Assembly: GCA_903871335.1 (NCBI GenBank)
Contig: CAIQGE010000030.1
Span: forward strand, 124,001 to 188,000
Direction: 5' to 3'
Origin: an uncultured Actinomycetes bacterium
GTDB lineage: Bacteria > Actinomycetota > Acidimicrobiia > Acidimicrobiales > RAAP-2
Length of the DNA: 64,000 nucleotides
Within the stretch, counting starts at the first letter, position 1, and the number at the start of each line of letters is the position of its first letter. The position numbers and the translations under genes were made by a program. The notes below the pieces were generated by a model. That model ran no database searches. It was given only the letters and a program-made list of their open reading frames with translations, and was not told the DNA's origin. Positions 44,422 through 52,943 of the stretch are shown here, one piece after another.

Positions 44422-45149
44422 GCATGCTCGTCGCACAAACGCGCGCCGAGATCATCATGACTCTGCGGCGCGGGGAAACCTTGTTGTTGACCATCGGCAT
44501 TCCCGTTCTTCTTCTGGTGTTCTTCTCGAAGACCCACGTGACGGCGTCGCCGACCCCGTCGCGCATCAATTTCCTCGCGCCCGGCATCATCGCGCTGTGC
44601 TGCATGTCCACCTCACTCGTCGCGCTCTCCATCGCTACGGGATTCGAGCGTTCCTACGGCGTGCTGCGACGCCTTCACGTCACCCCGCTCGGTCGACCTC
44701 GTCTCGTGGGAGCGAAGATTCTGGGTGTTCTCCTGGTCGAAGCACTGCAGATCGGCGTCATTGTGGCGGTTGCGTACCTGCTCGGTTGGCATCCGGCCTG
44801 TGGCGCGGGTGCGATACCGCAGGCCGTTGTTGCCCTGGTTCTCGCCACCGCGGGATTCTGCGGCATCGGACTCTTTCTCGCGGGCCGACTCAAGGCTGAA
44901 GTGAATCTCGCCGCGGCGAATGGTCTCTACCTCGTGTTGTTGCTGGTCTCCGGCTTCGTCATCCCGACCACGTCGTTCCCCTCCAGCGTGCGTGTCCTGA
45001 TTGTGGCCACTCCGTCGGGTGCGCTTGCTGACGCTCTGCACCGACTTTTCGAAAGTGGTGGATCCATGGGGACCGCCAACCTGGTGTCGTTGTGCGTGTG
45101 GGCTCTGTTCGCTCCGCTGCTCGCGGCGCGGACGTTCCGCTACGACTGA
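44418..45149 (+). CDS. ABC-2 type transporter permease
   Basis: A 243-residue protein with six predicted membrane helices, including LLTIGIPVLLLVFF, IIALCCMSTSLVALSIATGFERSYGVLRRLHVTPLGRP (the conserved ABC-2 cytoplasmic loop follows the second helix) and LYLVLLLVSGFVIP. GTG start overlaps the ATPase stop. Its stop overlaps the convergent TlpA-like gene by 10 bases. Together with the ATPase it should form an exporter. Confidence 0.85.
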   Translation: MSMLVAQTRAEIIMTLRRGETLLLTIGIPVLLLVFFSKTHVTASPTPSRINFLAPGIIALCCMSTSLVALSIATGFERSYGVLRRLHVTPLGRPRLVGAKILGVLLVEALQIGVIVAVAYLLGWHPACGAGAIPQAVVALVLATAGFCGIGLFLAGRLKAEVNLAAANGLYLVLLLVSGFVIPTTSFPSSVRVLIVATPSGALADALHRLFESGGSMGTANLVSLCVWALFAPLLAARTFRYD

Positions 45150-45760
45150 ATCAGTTGAATACCCGCGTCGAGCTGCTGGGTACTCACCGCGCCGATCACG
45201 ACTTCGGTGATGACACCTTGGCCATTGACGAACACCGTGTCCGGCAGATTCGCAAACTTGAATTCCTGGTTCGTGATGGTGCCATTGGCGTCGAAGGCCG
45301 AGGGAAAGGCGACGTGCGAACTCTTCGCGAAGGCGAGGCCCTCGGCGCGGGTGTCATTCGCGTCCATGCCCAAAAACATTACGGAGCTCGAGTGGTGGTG
45401 CGCCTCGTAGTCGGCGACCTTCGGCAGCTCGGCGTGACACGGCGGACACCACGAGGCGTAGAAGACGAGAACGGTGGGGTGTCCCGACGACCACGGTGAG
45501 TGGATCGTTCCCGCCGACGACAGATCGGGCAAGGTGAAGGCCGCGGCCTTGGTGCCGTTCAACGTATTTGAGGTAAAGAGCCCCTCGTCCTGCTTCCCGC
45601 CCGTGAGTAGCGAAACAACCACGATCAACGTCACGGCGACCAGTGTGCCGAGGCCCAGCGACAAGAACATCATCGGAGAGGGTCCGCGGCGGCCTTCGGG
45701 CATCAGTGGTCCCGCGCTCGCCACGGGCGATACGGGTTCAGTGGTGTCGGACAAGGACAT
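45140..45760 (-). CDS. TlpA-like membrane-anchored thioredoxin
   Basis: A 206-residue protein with one N-terminal membrane helix (FLSLGLGTLVAVTLIVVVSLL) and an extracytoplasmic thioredoxin-fold domain. The active site ASWCPPCHAE lies near residue 113 and LPDTVFVNGQGVI is the cis-Pro region. This is the ResA/TlpA redoxin type, which reduces disulfides or copper/heme-apoprotein thiols. It overlaps ctaB by 23 bases at its start, so it may help cytochrome assembly. ATG at 45760. Confidence 0.83.
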   Translation of the reverse strand: MSLSDTTEPVSPVASAGPLMPEGRRGPSPMMFLSLGLGTLVAVTLIVVVSLLTGGKQDEGLFTSNTLNGTKAAAFTLPDLSSAGTIHSPWSSGHPTVLVFYASWCPPCHAELPKVADYEAHHHSSSVMFLGMDANDTRAEGLAFAKSSHVAFPSAFDANGTITNQEFKFANLPDTVFVNGQGVITEVVIGAVSTQQLDAGIQLIQS

Positions 45761-46652
45761 CAACCGCCATGAAAACAAACAATGCCGTTAAATAAGTAAT
45801 GGAGTAATGAAACAACCGCATGGCGCGAGCGACGTCGGCACGGTCGACACGCGCGAGCATCCATAACTTCGCGGAGTACAAGGTGAACAAGCCACCAAAG
45901 ACGAGGGCGGAGAGTCCGTAGATCCACCCAAGACCCGCCACCGGACCCACCAACATCGACAAGGCCCACAACACGACGGTGTACACCAGGATCTCCAAGG
46001 TCGTCTTGCGCAAACTGGCAACGACCGGGAGCATCGGAACGTGCGCGGCCTCGTAGTCGTCGCGGTAGCGGACGGCTAACGCCCAGAAGTGCGGCGGCGT
46101 CCAGATGAAGATGATGGCGAATAGAAGAACCGGGGTCCAACTCAACGAATTGGTGACGGCCGACCACCCGATCAACACGGGAACTGCACCCGCGGCGCCA
46201 CCGATGACGATGTTCTGCGAACTACGTCGCTTCAGCCAAATCGTGTAGATGATGACGTAGAAACCGGTCGCGGCCAGCGCGAGCCAGGCGGACAAGAAAT
46301 TCACCAGGCTGGCCAAGATCAGAAAGGCTGCGAGTTCGAGCGAGACCGCAAAAATCGTGGCTGCGCGCGGGGTGACGGCACCTGTGACCAGGGGACGATT
46401 CTTGGTTCGTTCCATGAGCGCGTCGATATCGCGGTCGATGACCATATTGAAGGTGTTGGCGCCACCGGCGGCGAGGGTCCCCCCGATGAGGGTCCACAAC
46501 ACCAGCCATCCGCTCGGTACTCCGTTCGCCGCTACCACCATGGTCGGCACCGTCGTCACGAGGAGAAGCTCGATGATACGGGGTTTCGTCAGCGCGACGT
46601 AGGCGCCGAGAATCGAACTAGCGGTGCGTGGAGCGGTCGCGGTAATTGCCAC
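45738..46652 (-). CDS. ctaB: Protoheme IX farnesyltransferase (heme O synthase)
   Basis: A 304-residue UbiA-family prenyltransferase that adds a farnesyl group to heme B to make heme O for cytochrome oxidase. The first prenyl-diphosphate motif NTFNMVIDRDIDALMERTKNRP is present, with TPPHFWALAVRYRDDYE as second region, in a set of about nine membrane helices. GTG at 46652 was taken as start because it leaves a 41-base gap to the divergent ctaA gene; an earlier start at 46706 would overlap it. It is followed by the TlpA-like gene. Confidence 0.94.
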   Translation of the reverse strand: MAITATAPRTASSILGAYVALTKPRIIELLLVTTVPTMVVAANGVPSGWLVLWTLIGGTLAAGGANTFNMVIDRDIDALMERTKNRPLVTGAVTPRAATIFAVSLELAAFLILASLVNFLSAWLALAATGFYVIIYTIWLKRRSSQNIVIGGAAGAVPVLIGWSAVTNSLSWTPVLLFAIIFIWTPPHFWALAVRYRDDYEAAHVPMLPVVASLRKTTLEILVYTVVLWALSMLVGPVAGLGWIYGLSALVFGGLFTLYSAKLWMLARVDRADVARAMRLFHYSITYLTALFVFMAVDVLVRHH

Positions 46653-46693
46653 GGGCGACAGTCTACGGGTACGGGGTTCTCTAGGCTGAGGAC

Positions 46694-47623
46694 GTGCCCC
46701 GCTCACGTCGCTTCCGCGTCACGGCGCCCCAGTTCCGCTGGTTCGCCCTCGCCGATTTCATTTCGATGATTCTCATCGTCATCTCCGGGGCGGCGGTGCG
46801 ACTCACCGATTCGGGCCTCGGCTGTCCCGACTGGCCCAATTGCTCAACCTCGGTGGTCACCGGTCCCGTCGGCTATCACTCGGTCATTGAATTCGGGAAC
46901 CGCACGGTCACCGTTCTTCTCGTCATTCTCACCGCTGTGTCGGTGGTCGCGGCCTATCTCCGTGACCCCCGACGCAAGGACCTGATCTGGCTGACCTGGG
47001 CCCTCGTGGGTGGCATCGTGGCCGACGCCGTCCTCGGCGCCTTCGTCGTGTACTCCAAGTTGAACCCGTGGTTGGTCGCCATTCACATGCTTTCCTCCAT
47101 GGGCATGGTCGTCGTTGGCGCCACTTTGTACCATCGCTCGAAGTACCTCTACGGCGACGGCGCCGAGGCCGTTATTCGCGATCAGCACTTCTATAGGGTC
47201 GCTCGCTTCTTGTGGATCCCGTACGCCATCGTGATCATGGCCGGCACGGTCACGACCGGCGCCGGACCACATCCCGGGAGCATCTCCCAACAGCATCACG
47301 CGCGACGCATCGATATCGCCTTCTCGTCGGCGGCCTGGATCCATTCCGTCGCTGCGGTCACCTTCATCGCTCTCATCGCGGGGTTACTCCTCGCGATCTG
47401 GCACACCAATGCGCCCGCACCATTACAACTCGGCGTGCGTCGACTCGCGCTCATTGGATTGTTGCAGGCGGCCATTGGTTTCTCGCAGTACTGGCTACAC
47501 GACCCGGCGTGGCTCGTTGAGTTGCACATTCTCGGGGCCGTCTCGGTGACCATTGGGGTCACGCAACTCAATCTTCGCCAGGTCGCTCGCGCTCGAATTC
47601 CCGGCACACAGAGGACGAAGTGA
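46694..47623 (+). CDS. ctaA: COX15/CtaA-type heme A synthase
   Basis: A 309-residue integral membrane protein that oxidises the methyl group of heme O to make heme A. It shows AAVRLTDSGLGCPDWPNCS (the conserved Cys-containing loop), EFGNRTVTVLL with a His/Glu-rich helix, AIHMLSSMGMV, TTGAGPHPGS and QYWLHDPAWLVELHILGA. Eight membrane helices are predicted. It is divergent from ctaB and overlaps the Gfo/Idh gene by 4 bases. GTG start at 46694. Confidence 0.92.
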   Translation: MPRSRRFRVTAPQFRWFALADFISMILIVISGAAVRLTDSGLGCPDWPNCSTSVVTGPVGYHSVIEFGNRTVTVLLVILTAVSVVAAYLRDPRRKDLIWLTWALVGGIVADAVLGAFVVYSKLNPWLVAIHMLSSMGMVVVGATLYHRSKYLYGDGAEAVIRDQHFYRVARFLWIPYAIVIMAGTVTTGAGPHPGSISQQHHARRIDIAFSSAAWIHSVAAVTFIALIAGLLLAIWHTNAPAPLQLGVRRLALIGLLQAAIGFSQYWLHDPAWLVELHILGAVSVTIGVTQLNLRQVARARIPGTQRTK

Positions 47624-48690
47624 GCGAACCTCTGCGCTACGGGCTGATCGGCACCGGCATGATGGGTCTCGAACACCAACGCAATCTGAACGCGATCAGC
47701 GACGCGGTCGTCGTGGCCGCAGCCGACCCCTCCGCGGAGTCCCTTCAGTGGTCGCAGTTCACCGCCGAGGGCCGTGACCTTGCGACCTTCGAGGATTACC
47801 GTGAGCTTCTTCGCGCCGATCTCTGTGACGTCTACGTCATCTCCTCACCGAATTTCACCCACCGCGCAGTTCTCGACGACGTCATGGCGACCGGTCGAGC
47901 GATCTTGGTAGAAAAACCCCTGTGCACCACCGTCGCCGACGCCGCGGCGATCCGCGACGCCGCGGCGGACTACCCGGGCGTGTTCTGGGTGGGTTTGGAA
48001 TATCGCTACATGCCGCCGGTCCATCGAGCAATCGAGATTGCCCAGTCCGGTGAGCTCGGCACGCTCGCCATGGTGGCCATCCGCGAACACCGCCACCCCT
48101 TCCTCGTGAAGGTAGGCAACTGGAATCGCTTCAACGAGAACACCGGTGGCACATTGGTCGAAAAGTGCTGTCACTTCTTTGATCTCATGCGCCACATCGC
48201 TCAGAGCACCCCCGTCGCCGTGACCGCGATGGGGGCACACAGCGTCAACCACCTCGACGAGCTCTACGACGGTCGCGTGCCCGACATCTTGGACAACGCA
48301 TTTGTGGTGGTGGAGTTCGACAATGGCGTACGCGCTTCGCTCGATCTGTGCATGTTTGCTGAGGGCACGGCCCACAATGAAGAACTCTCCATCGTCGGCG
48401 ACCGCGGAAAAGTGGAAGCCTTCCTGCCCTCTGGTCTCCTGCGACGGGGACAGCGGTCGGGCTGGACGACGGGCGTCGAAGAGAGCATTGTCACCGATGA
48501 CCGCGTCCTCGTCGAGGGATTCCACCACGGCGCCAGTTTCCTCGAGCACCTCGATCTGATCGCCGCGGTCCGAGCGGGCACGCCCGCATTGGTCACAGCC
48601 GACGACGGTTTCTGGTCGGTGGTCATGGGCGCCGCCGCGCACCGCGCGATTGACGAGCGCCGCGTGGTGCTCGTCGAAGAACTTCTCTAG
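47620..48690 (+). CDS. Gfo/Idh/MocA family oxidoreductase
   Basis: A 356-residue NAD(P)-dependent oxidoreductase. The N-terminal Rossmann fold shows YGLIGTGMMGLEHQRNL and AAADPS; VEKPLCTTVADA carries the conserved Lys-Pro pair; VEKCCHFFDLMRHI is the family's catalytic-site region. Typical members act on inositol or sugar derivatives. Its substrate is unclear. It overlaps ctaA by 4 bases (probably coupled by position only) and shares CTAG with the convergent luciferase-like gene. Confidence 0.9.
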   Translation: MSEPLRYGLIGTGMMGLEHQRNLNAISDAVVVAAADPSAESLQWSQFTAEGRDLATFEDYRELLRADLCDVYVISSPNFTHRAVLDDVMATGRAILVEKPLCTTVADAAAIRDAAADYPGVFWVGLEYRYMPPVHRAIEIAQSGELGTLAMVAIREHRHPFLVKVGNWNRFNENTGGTLVEKCCHFFDLMRHIAQSTPVAVTAMGAHSVNHLDELYDGRVPDILDNAFVVVEFDNGVRASLDLCMFAEGTAHNEELSIVGDRGKVEAFLPSGLLRRGQRSGWTTGVEESIVTDDRVLVEGFHHGASFLEHLDLIAAVRAGTPALVTADDGFWSVVMGAAAHRAIDERRVVLVEELL

Positions 48691-49742
48691 TTGTGGAGCG
48701 GTCCGTGTGAGAGGTGCGGCAACACCAATTCTCCGAATCGACGACATTCATCAATGTGCGGATAGCCGGACAGGATGAACGCCTCCATGCCGAGTTCCTC
48801 GTACCGGTGGATCTTCGCGATGACCTGCTCGGGTGAACCCACGATCGCCGCACCACATCCCGACCTCGCCCGGCCAATACCGGTCCACAGATTCGCCTCG
48901 ACGTAACCGTCGTCGTCCGCCGCTGAGCGCAGATCGCTCTGTCGCTGGACACCGAAGGAGTGCGCGTCGAGAGATTGCTCGCGAATGCGCTGACCCTCGT
49001 GCTCGTCAACGGCCGCCATCAAGTACCGAGCGGCGGCGTCCGCCTCGTCCTGCGTGTCACGAACAATCACGTGCACGCGGTACCCGAAGCGCAACGTCCG
49101 CCCGTAGCGCGCGGCCCGCGCTCGCAGGTCCTCGATGGTGTCGGCAACCACGTCTTCGGTGTCGGGCCACATCAAGTAGACGTCGGCTGCCTGAGCGGCG
49201 ACCTCACGAGCCTCTTCGCTGAGACCGCCGAAATACAACGCGGGTCGCGGCCCCGTCGCGATGCGCGGCGCGTCCACGGTGAGGTCGTAGAACTCACCGT
49301 GATGATTCGTTTCTCGCCCGTTGCCGAGGTCGTCGAGAATCTCCATCACCTCGAGGGTTCGCCCGTAGCGCTCGGCGCCACTGCGGTGTTCCCCGGCGAG
49401 ATCACTTGAGATGATGTTCACGTCGAGTCGGCCGTCCGCGAGGTGTTGCAGGGTCGCGATCTGGCGTGCGAGTTGTGGGGGCCAGTTCTCGCCCACCCGT
49501 ACCGCCATCAGCAAGCGGATTCGTTCCGTCGCCTGCGCCAGAGCGGCCGCCATCGCCGTGGTGTCGAGACCCAGTTCGTAGCCCGACGGCAAGAGTATGG
49601 AATCAAAACCCTGTCGTTCGGCTTCCGTCACGATCGCGTGGCAGTGGTGCCACGACGATCGCAAGTCTGGTTCGACCACACCGAGTTGGCGGTAGTCGTC
49701 GTCGCAGAGGGCGCTAAACCAGGAAATCTCACTCGGGACCAT
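48687..49742 (-). CDS. LLM-class flavin-dependent monooxygenase (SsuD-like)
   Basis: A 351-residue bacterial luciferase-like (TIM-barrel) oxidoreductase. The N-terminus EISWFSALCDDDYR and FDSILLPSGYELGLD, then LLMAVRVGENWPPQLARQIATLQHLADGRLDVNII, match alkanesulfonate monooxygenases; SPEQVIAKIHRYEELGMEAFILSGYPHID is the C-terminal signature. It uses reduced FMN and oxygen, e.g. to release sulfite from alkanesulfonates. No ssu transport or flavin reductase gene is adjacent. It is divergent from the cytochrome b operon (135 bases apart). Confidence 0.9.
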   Translation of the reverse strand: MVPSEISWFSALCDDDYRQLGVVEPDLRSSWHHCHAIVTEAERQGFDSILLPSGYELGLDTTAMAAALAQATERIRLLMAVRVGENWPPQLARQIATLQHLADGRLDVNIISSDLAGEHRSGAERYGRTLEVMEILDDLGNGRETNHHGEFYDLTVDAPRIATGPRPALYFGGLSEEAREVAAQAADVYLMWPDTEDVVADTIEDLRARAARYGRTLRFGYRVHVIVRDTQDEADAAARYLMAAVDEHEGQRIREQSLDAHSFGVQRQSDLRSAADDDGYVEANLWTGIGRARSGCGAAIVGSPEQVIAKIHRYEELGMEAFILSGYPHIDECRRFGELVLPHLSHGPLHN

Positions 49743-49877
49743 GTGCGTATCTTTTCACCTGTTGCGTTTAAAAAAATCTTTTCTTTTCAATAAAGGACCT
49801 ACGTCCCTACGCACCGAGAACCAGAAGGTCGTAAGAAAGAAGGGGAAATTTATCCCATCAGGCTGAAAGGGGGGTGC

Positions 49878-50066
49878 GTGGCCGCAATCTATTCATTGTT
49901 CGACGCATTGTTGCCTCTGACCTCTCCGGGTCACTACATCCAATGGCACTGGATACAAATCAGTGTCGCCAATCTGATCGTGATCATTCTGATGATCGCG
50001 ACCTTCATCGCGGCGCTGGTGGTGCCGTTTCCCGGACGCCGTCGTCGCCGGGGAGGTGACGAATGA
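49878..50066 (+). CDS. Small membrane protein of the cytochrome b operon
   Basis: A 62-residue product with one membrane helix (ISVANLIVIILMIATFIAALVV) and a basic C-terminal end (GRRRRRGG). GTG start with GAAAGGGGGG upstream. It overlaps the cytochrome b gene by 4 bases (ATGA), so it is translated with it and may be a small stabilising subunit of the complex. No sequence family was recognised. Confidence 0.7.
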   Translation: MAAIYSLFDALLPLTSPGHYIQWHWIQISVANLIVIILMIATFIAALVVPFPGRRRRRGGDE

Positions 50067-50695
50067 GCACGACAGAAATTGACCGTCAGTGGACGACGAA
50101 ATTTCGTCGCCGCCTGACCACGGCCCTGCCGTCTGAAAAGTTGCTGCCCGACACGCAGCCCAGCTACGTCGCGTCGTGGATCTACGTCTTTGGCGTGGCC
50201 ACCTTGTCGTCGATGATGGTGGTCATCGGGACCGGGTGCATCCTCGCGATCATGGGACCGCTGTGGTGGCACGAATCCTCGGTCGGACACTTCGTGAACT
50301 CACTACACCTCTGGAGCGTCGAAGTCTTCTTCTTCGCCATGGTCGTGCACCTGTGGGGCAAGTTCTTCATGGCCGCGTGGCGCGGTAAGCGTCAACTGGT
50401 GTGGATGACGGGCGTGGTGACATTCCTCGCCTCGGTCGCCACCGCCTTTACGGGTTACGTCTCCCAGACGAACTTCGACAGCCAGTGGATCTCGACCCAG
50501 GCCAAGGACGGCATCAACGCCACCGGTGGTGGAGCGTTCTTCAACGTTCTCAACACGGGCCAGATGTTCATGTGGCACATCGTGCTAATGCCGATCGCCG
50601 CTGTGGTCTTGACCGGACTGCACATCCTGCTCGTGCGTTATCGCGGTGTGGTGCCGCCCTTCGAGGACACCAGCGCCGGAAAGGTGCGTGCGTAA
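50063..50695 (+). CDS. Cytochrome b6-like subunit of a quinol-oxidising complex
   Basis: A 210-residue protein with four membrane helices, equal to the N-terminal half of cytochrome b. Heme ligand pairs are His82/His96 (13 residues between) in helix B and His172/His187 (14 between) in helix D, the spacing of the b6/Firmicutes-type cytochrome. TGYVSQTNFDSQW and GGGAFFNVLNTGQM lie in the quinol-site loops. It belongs to a menaquinol:acceptor oxidoreductase. It is coupled to the next gene (TAATG). No Rieske or cytochrome c gene follows. Confidence 0.9.
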   Translation: MSTTEIDRQWTTKFRRRLTTALPSEKLLPDTQPSYVASWIYVFGVATLSSMMVVIGTGCILAIMGPLWWHESSVGHFVNSLHLWSVEVFFFAMVVHLWGKFFMAAWRGKRQLVWMTGVVTFLASVATAFTGYVSQTNFDSQWISTQAKDGINATGGGAFFNVLNTGQMFMWHIVLMPIAAVVLTGLHILLVRYRGVVPPFEDTSAGKVRA

Positions 50696-51693
50696 TGGCG
50701 AAGAAATTCCGCCCCGACGTTGACGCTCCCGAGTACAAGGGTCGTTACTACCCCTACGACATCATCAAGGAAGGCACCATCGCGCTCGTCGTGGTGTCAC
50801 TCCTCGTGGTGGGTCTCGCCATTCTCTTCGGCTCGCCGGACGATCCGGCCGTGACGTTGAAGGAATGGTCAACCGCTCAGCCGGTCGACTTCGCGACGAC
50901 CGCGCTGTCAGAACTGAACGGTACCTCCGGAGTCGCCGGATACGGTCCTCCGTACAACTCGGCCTCGGACGGACAGAAGATCGGTCCCTTCCCGGTGGCC
51001 AAGTGGGTGGGCGTTCACATTCCGGTCGACACCGCACAGGACTTCGTCTTGATGCCGCTCACCACTCTGCCGGACGTTCCCGCGCTCACCACGGGACTGC
51101 GTGTGTGGTCGGCGGCGAGTGAGACGCAGAAGACTGCGTGGCTCGACGCCTACGCCAAGGGAACCATGTCCTTTGCCAACGGCAAAATCACGGACACCGC
51201 CACGGGCGCCGGTCCCGTTCCCTTGTTTATGACGGAACTGACCTCCATGGCGCGCACCGGTGCACTGGACGCTGACCTCATTGCGGGTCACGGCTACTAC
51301 ACCACGGACTACACCAAGCCGTTGCTGTTCCTGTCGGACGGACAATGGTTCCCGAGCATCGCAGCCAACGATCATCTCTCCGGTGATCAGTGGGGCATGA
51401 TGAACGAACTCGGCAACTACCCCGGTCAGGCGTGGTTGTGGCTGTACACGATGTGGTACCAGGTTCCCCCGTACAGCACGAGCTGGGCAGCGAACGCCGA
51501 CGCGATGGTGTGGGCCACCATGATGGTGCTCACCGTCCTACTAGCGCTCCTCCCGTTCATTCCGGGAGTCCGTTCGATTCCTCGATGGACTCGGGTGTAC
51601 CGACTCATCTGGCGTGAGCACTATCGCGCCACGGCACAGGAAGGCGGCGCATCGCCGAGTCGTGAAGGCCCCCCTTCGACTCCCACGGCGTAG
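50695..51693 (+). CDS. Second cytochrome b-complex subunit, divergent
   Basis: A 332-residue protein that starts at the stop of the cytochrome b gene. It has one helix near the N-terminus (ALVVVSLLVVGLAILFG) and one near the C-terminus (WATMMVLTVLLALLPFIPGV), with a long extracytoplasmic middle of about 220 residues. EYKGRYYPYDIIKEG at the start and ALLPFIPGVRSIPRWTRVY at the end resemble subunit IV (the C-terminal half of cytochrome b). The central domain is not from a recognised family. It probably completes the quinol-site and interacts with an electron acceptor. Confidence 0.75.
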   Translation: MAKKFRPDVDAPEYKGRYYPYDIIKEGTIALVVVSLLVVGLAILFGSPDDPAVTLKEWSTAQPVDFATTALSELNGTSGVAGYGPPYNSASDGQKIGPFPVAKWVGVHIPVDTAQDFVLMPLTTLPDVPALTTGLRVWSAASETQKTAWLDAYAKGTMSFANGKITDTATGAGPVPLFMTELTSMARTGALDADLIAGHGYYTTDYTKPLLFLSDGQWFPSIAANDHLSGDQWGMMNELGNYPGQAWLWLYTMWYQVPPYSTSWAANADAMVWATMMVLTVLLALLPFIPGVRSIPRWTRVYRLIWREHYRATAQEGGASPSREGPPSTPTA

Positions 51694-51701
51694 CTCACCT
51701 G

Positions 51702-51750
51702 AACACGACGCCCCCGTGCTGCACCAGCGGCACGGGGGCGTCGTGTTTTC
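51702..51750 (+). terminator. Strong terminator after the cytochrome b operon
   Basis: AACACGACGCCCCCGTGC (51702-51719) pairs perfectly over 18 bases with 51730-51747 around a 10-base loop, followed by a short TTTT tract overlapping the arm end. It ends the three-gene transcript. The remainder up to 51998 has no visible gene and probably holds the desaturase promoter. Confidence 0.9.
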
Positions 51751-51998
51751 TCGACCCTCTCACTAGGGACATCACGTGGAGCGATTCCTTCGATCACGGC
51801 GGGGCGGTACCCCCGAACTGCGTCCGGCATCGATGTTCCACCACAACGAGTGGTCCGACATTGTTCGTACCATCATGAGAATGTCATCGCGGGACGCAAC
51901 GAACAATTGACGTGGAATTGACACAACTTCTGATCTGGCCGTGCGGTGACTGCGATACCGTGACCGTGAGAAAAGTGTCAGCGACGAGAGGGATTCCT

Positions 51999-52916
51999 AT
52001 GGCGATCGAGAGACACGAGAACTTGCTGCAGGAGCTTCGAGATGACGTCGCGCGACTCTACGATCGCCACCTCGAGAACGAGCGGACGTGGTATCCGCAC
52101 GAGCAGATCGAATGGGGAGAAGGAACGTCCTTTCGCGATCGGCCCTGGGCGAAGTCGGATTACGACGTGGCCGACGGGGTGCGCAGTGCCATCTACGTCA
52201 ATCTCTTGACCGAGGACAATCTTCCGTATTACACGCAAACCCTGATGTCGCACACGCCGGCCGACCATCCCCTGCACGACTGGAATCACCAGTGGACGAT
52301 GGAGGAAAACCGACACTCCATGATCATGCGGGACTGGGTGCACATTTCACGCTGCATCGACCCCACCGTGCTCGAAGACGGGCGGCGCGTGCAGATGCAT
52401 CGTGGCGAGGTGCCCACTCCCGACTCACTGGCAGACTTGATTGCCTACGTGGCGTTCCAGGAGCGCGCCACGCAGATCGCTCACCGGAACACGGGTGCGA
52501 AATTGCCGAAGGACGACAAGATGGGTCGCAGTGTGCTCGCCACCATTGCCGGTGACGAGACGAAGCACTACATCTTCTACCGCGACCTATCACTCGCGGC
52601 CTTTGCCATCGACCCGTCGCTCATGATGGCCGCCACCGCGCGACAGCTCACGCGTTTCGCCATGCCGGGCACGGGTATTCCCGGATTCACGAGGCATGCC
52701 GTGCGCATTGCGCGTGAAGGTATTTACGGACTCGGTCAATTTGTCAACGACGTGGTCGAACCCGTCACGACGGCTTGGAACATTGAGGGCATGAAGGGTC
52801 TGAGCGCCGACGGCGAACGGGCCCGAGACCAAATTCGTGGTTTCGTCGACGCCGCCACCGCCACCGTGAATCGCATGTTGGAAAAGCAGACCTCGACGAC
52901 ACCTCGTCTCGCCTAA
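51999..52916 (+). CDS. Acyl-ACP desaturase (diiron, DesA-type)
   Basis: A 305-residue soluble ferritin-like diiron desaturase. Iron ligands are visible in LLTEDNLPYY, MEENRHSMIMRDW (EENRH), FQERATQIAHRN (ExxH variant) and GDETKHYIFYRD (DETKH). It introduces a double bond in acyl-ACP, as do the mycobacterial DesA proteins. The N-terminus was set at ATG 51999, where similarity begins; the frame is open upstream but not protein-like. Ferredoxin would be needed as electron donor and is not encoded nearby. Confidence 0.9.
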   Translation: MAIERHENLLQELRDDVARLYDRHLENERTWYPHEQIEWGEGTSFRDRPWAKSDYDVADGVRSAIYVNLLTEDNLPYYTQTLMSHTPADHPLHDWNHQWTMEENRHSMIMRDWVHISRCIDPTVLEDGRRVQMHRGEVPTPDSLADLIAYVAFQERATQIAHRNTGAKLPKDDKMGRSVLATIAGDETKHYIFYRDLSLAAFAIDPSLMMAATARQLTRFAMPGTGIPGFTRHAVRIAREGIYGLGQFVNDVVEPVTTAWNIEGMKGLSADGERARDQIRGFVDAATATVNRMLEKQTSTTPRLA

Positions 52917-52943
52917 GTCGGCGGACTGCACTAGACAAGGTTC

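Noticed and set aside
50401-50694. Extended start for the second cytochrome b-complex gene
   Set aside because: The extension is antithetical frame text inside the cytochrome b gene; the real ATG at 50695 follows its stop.
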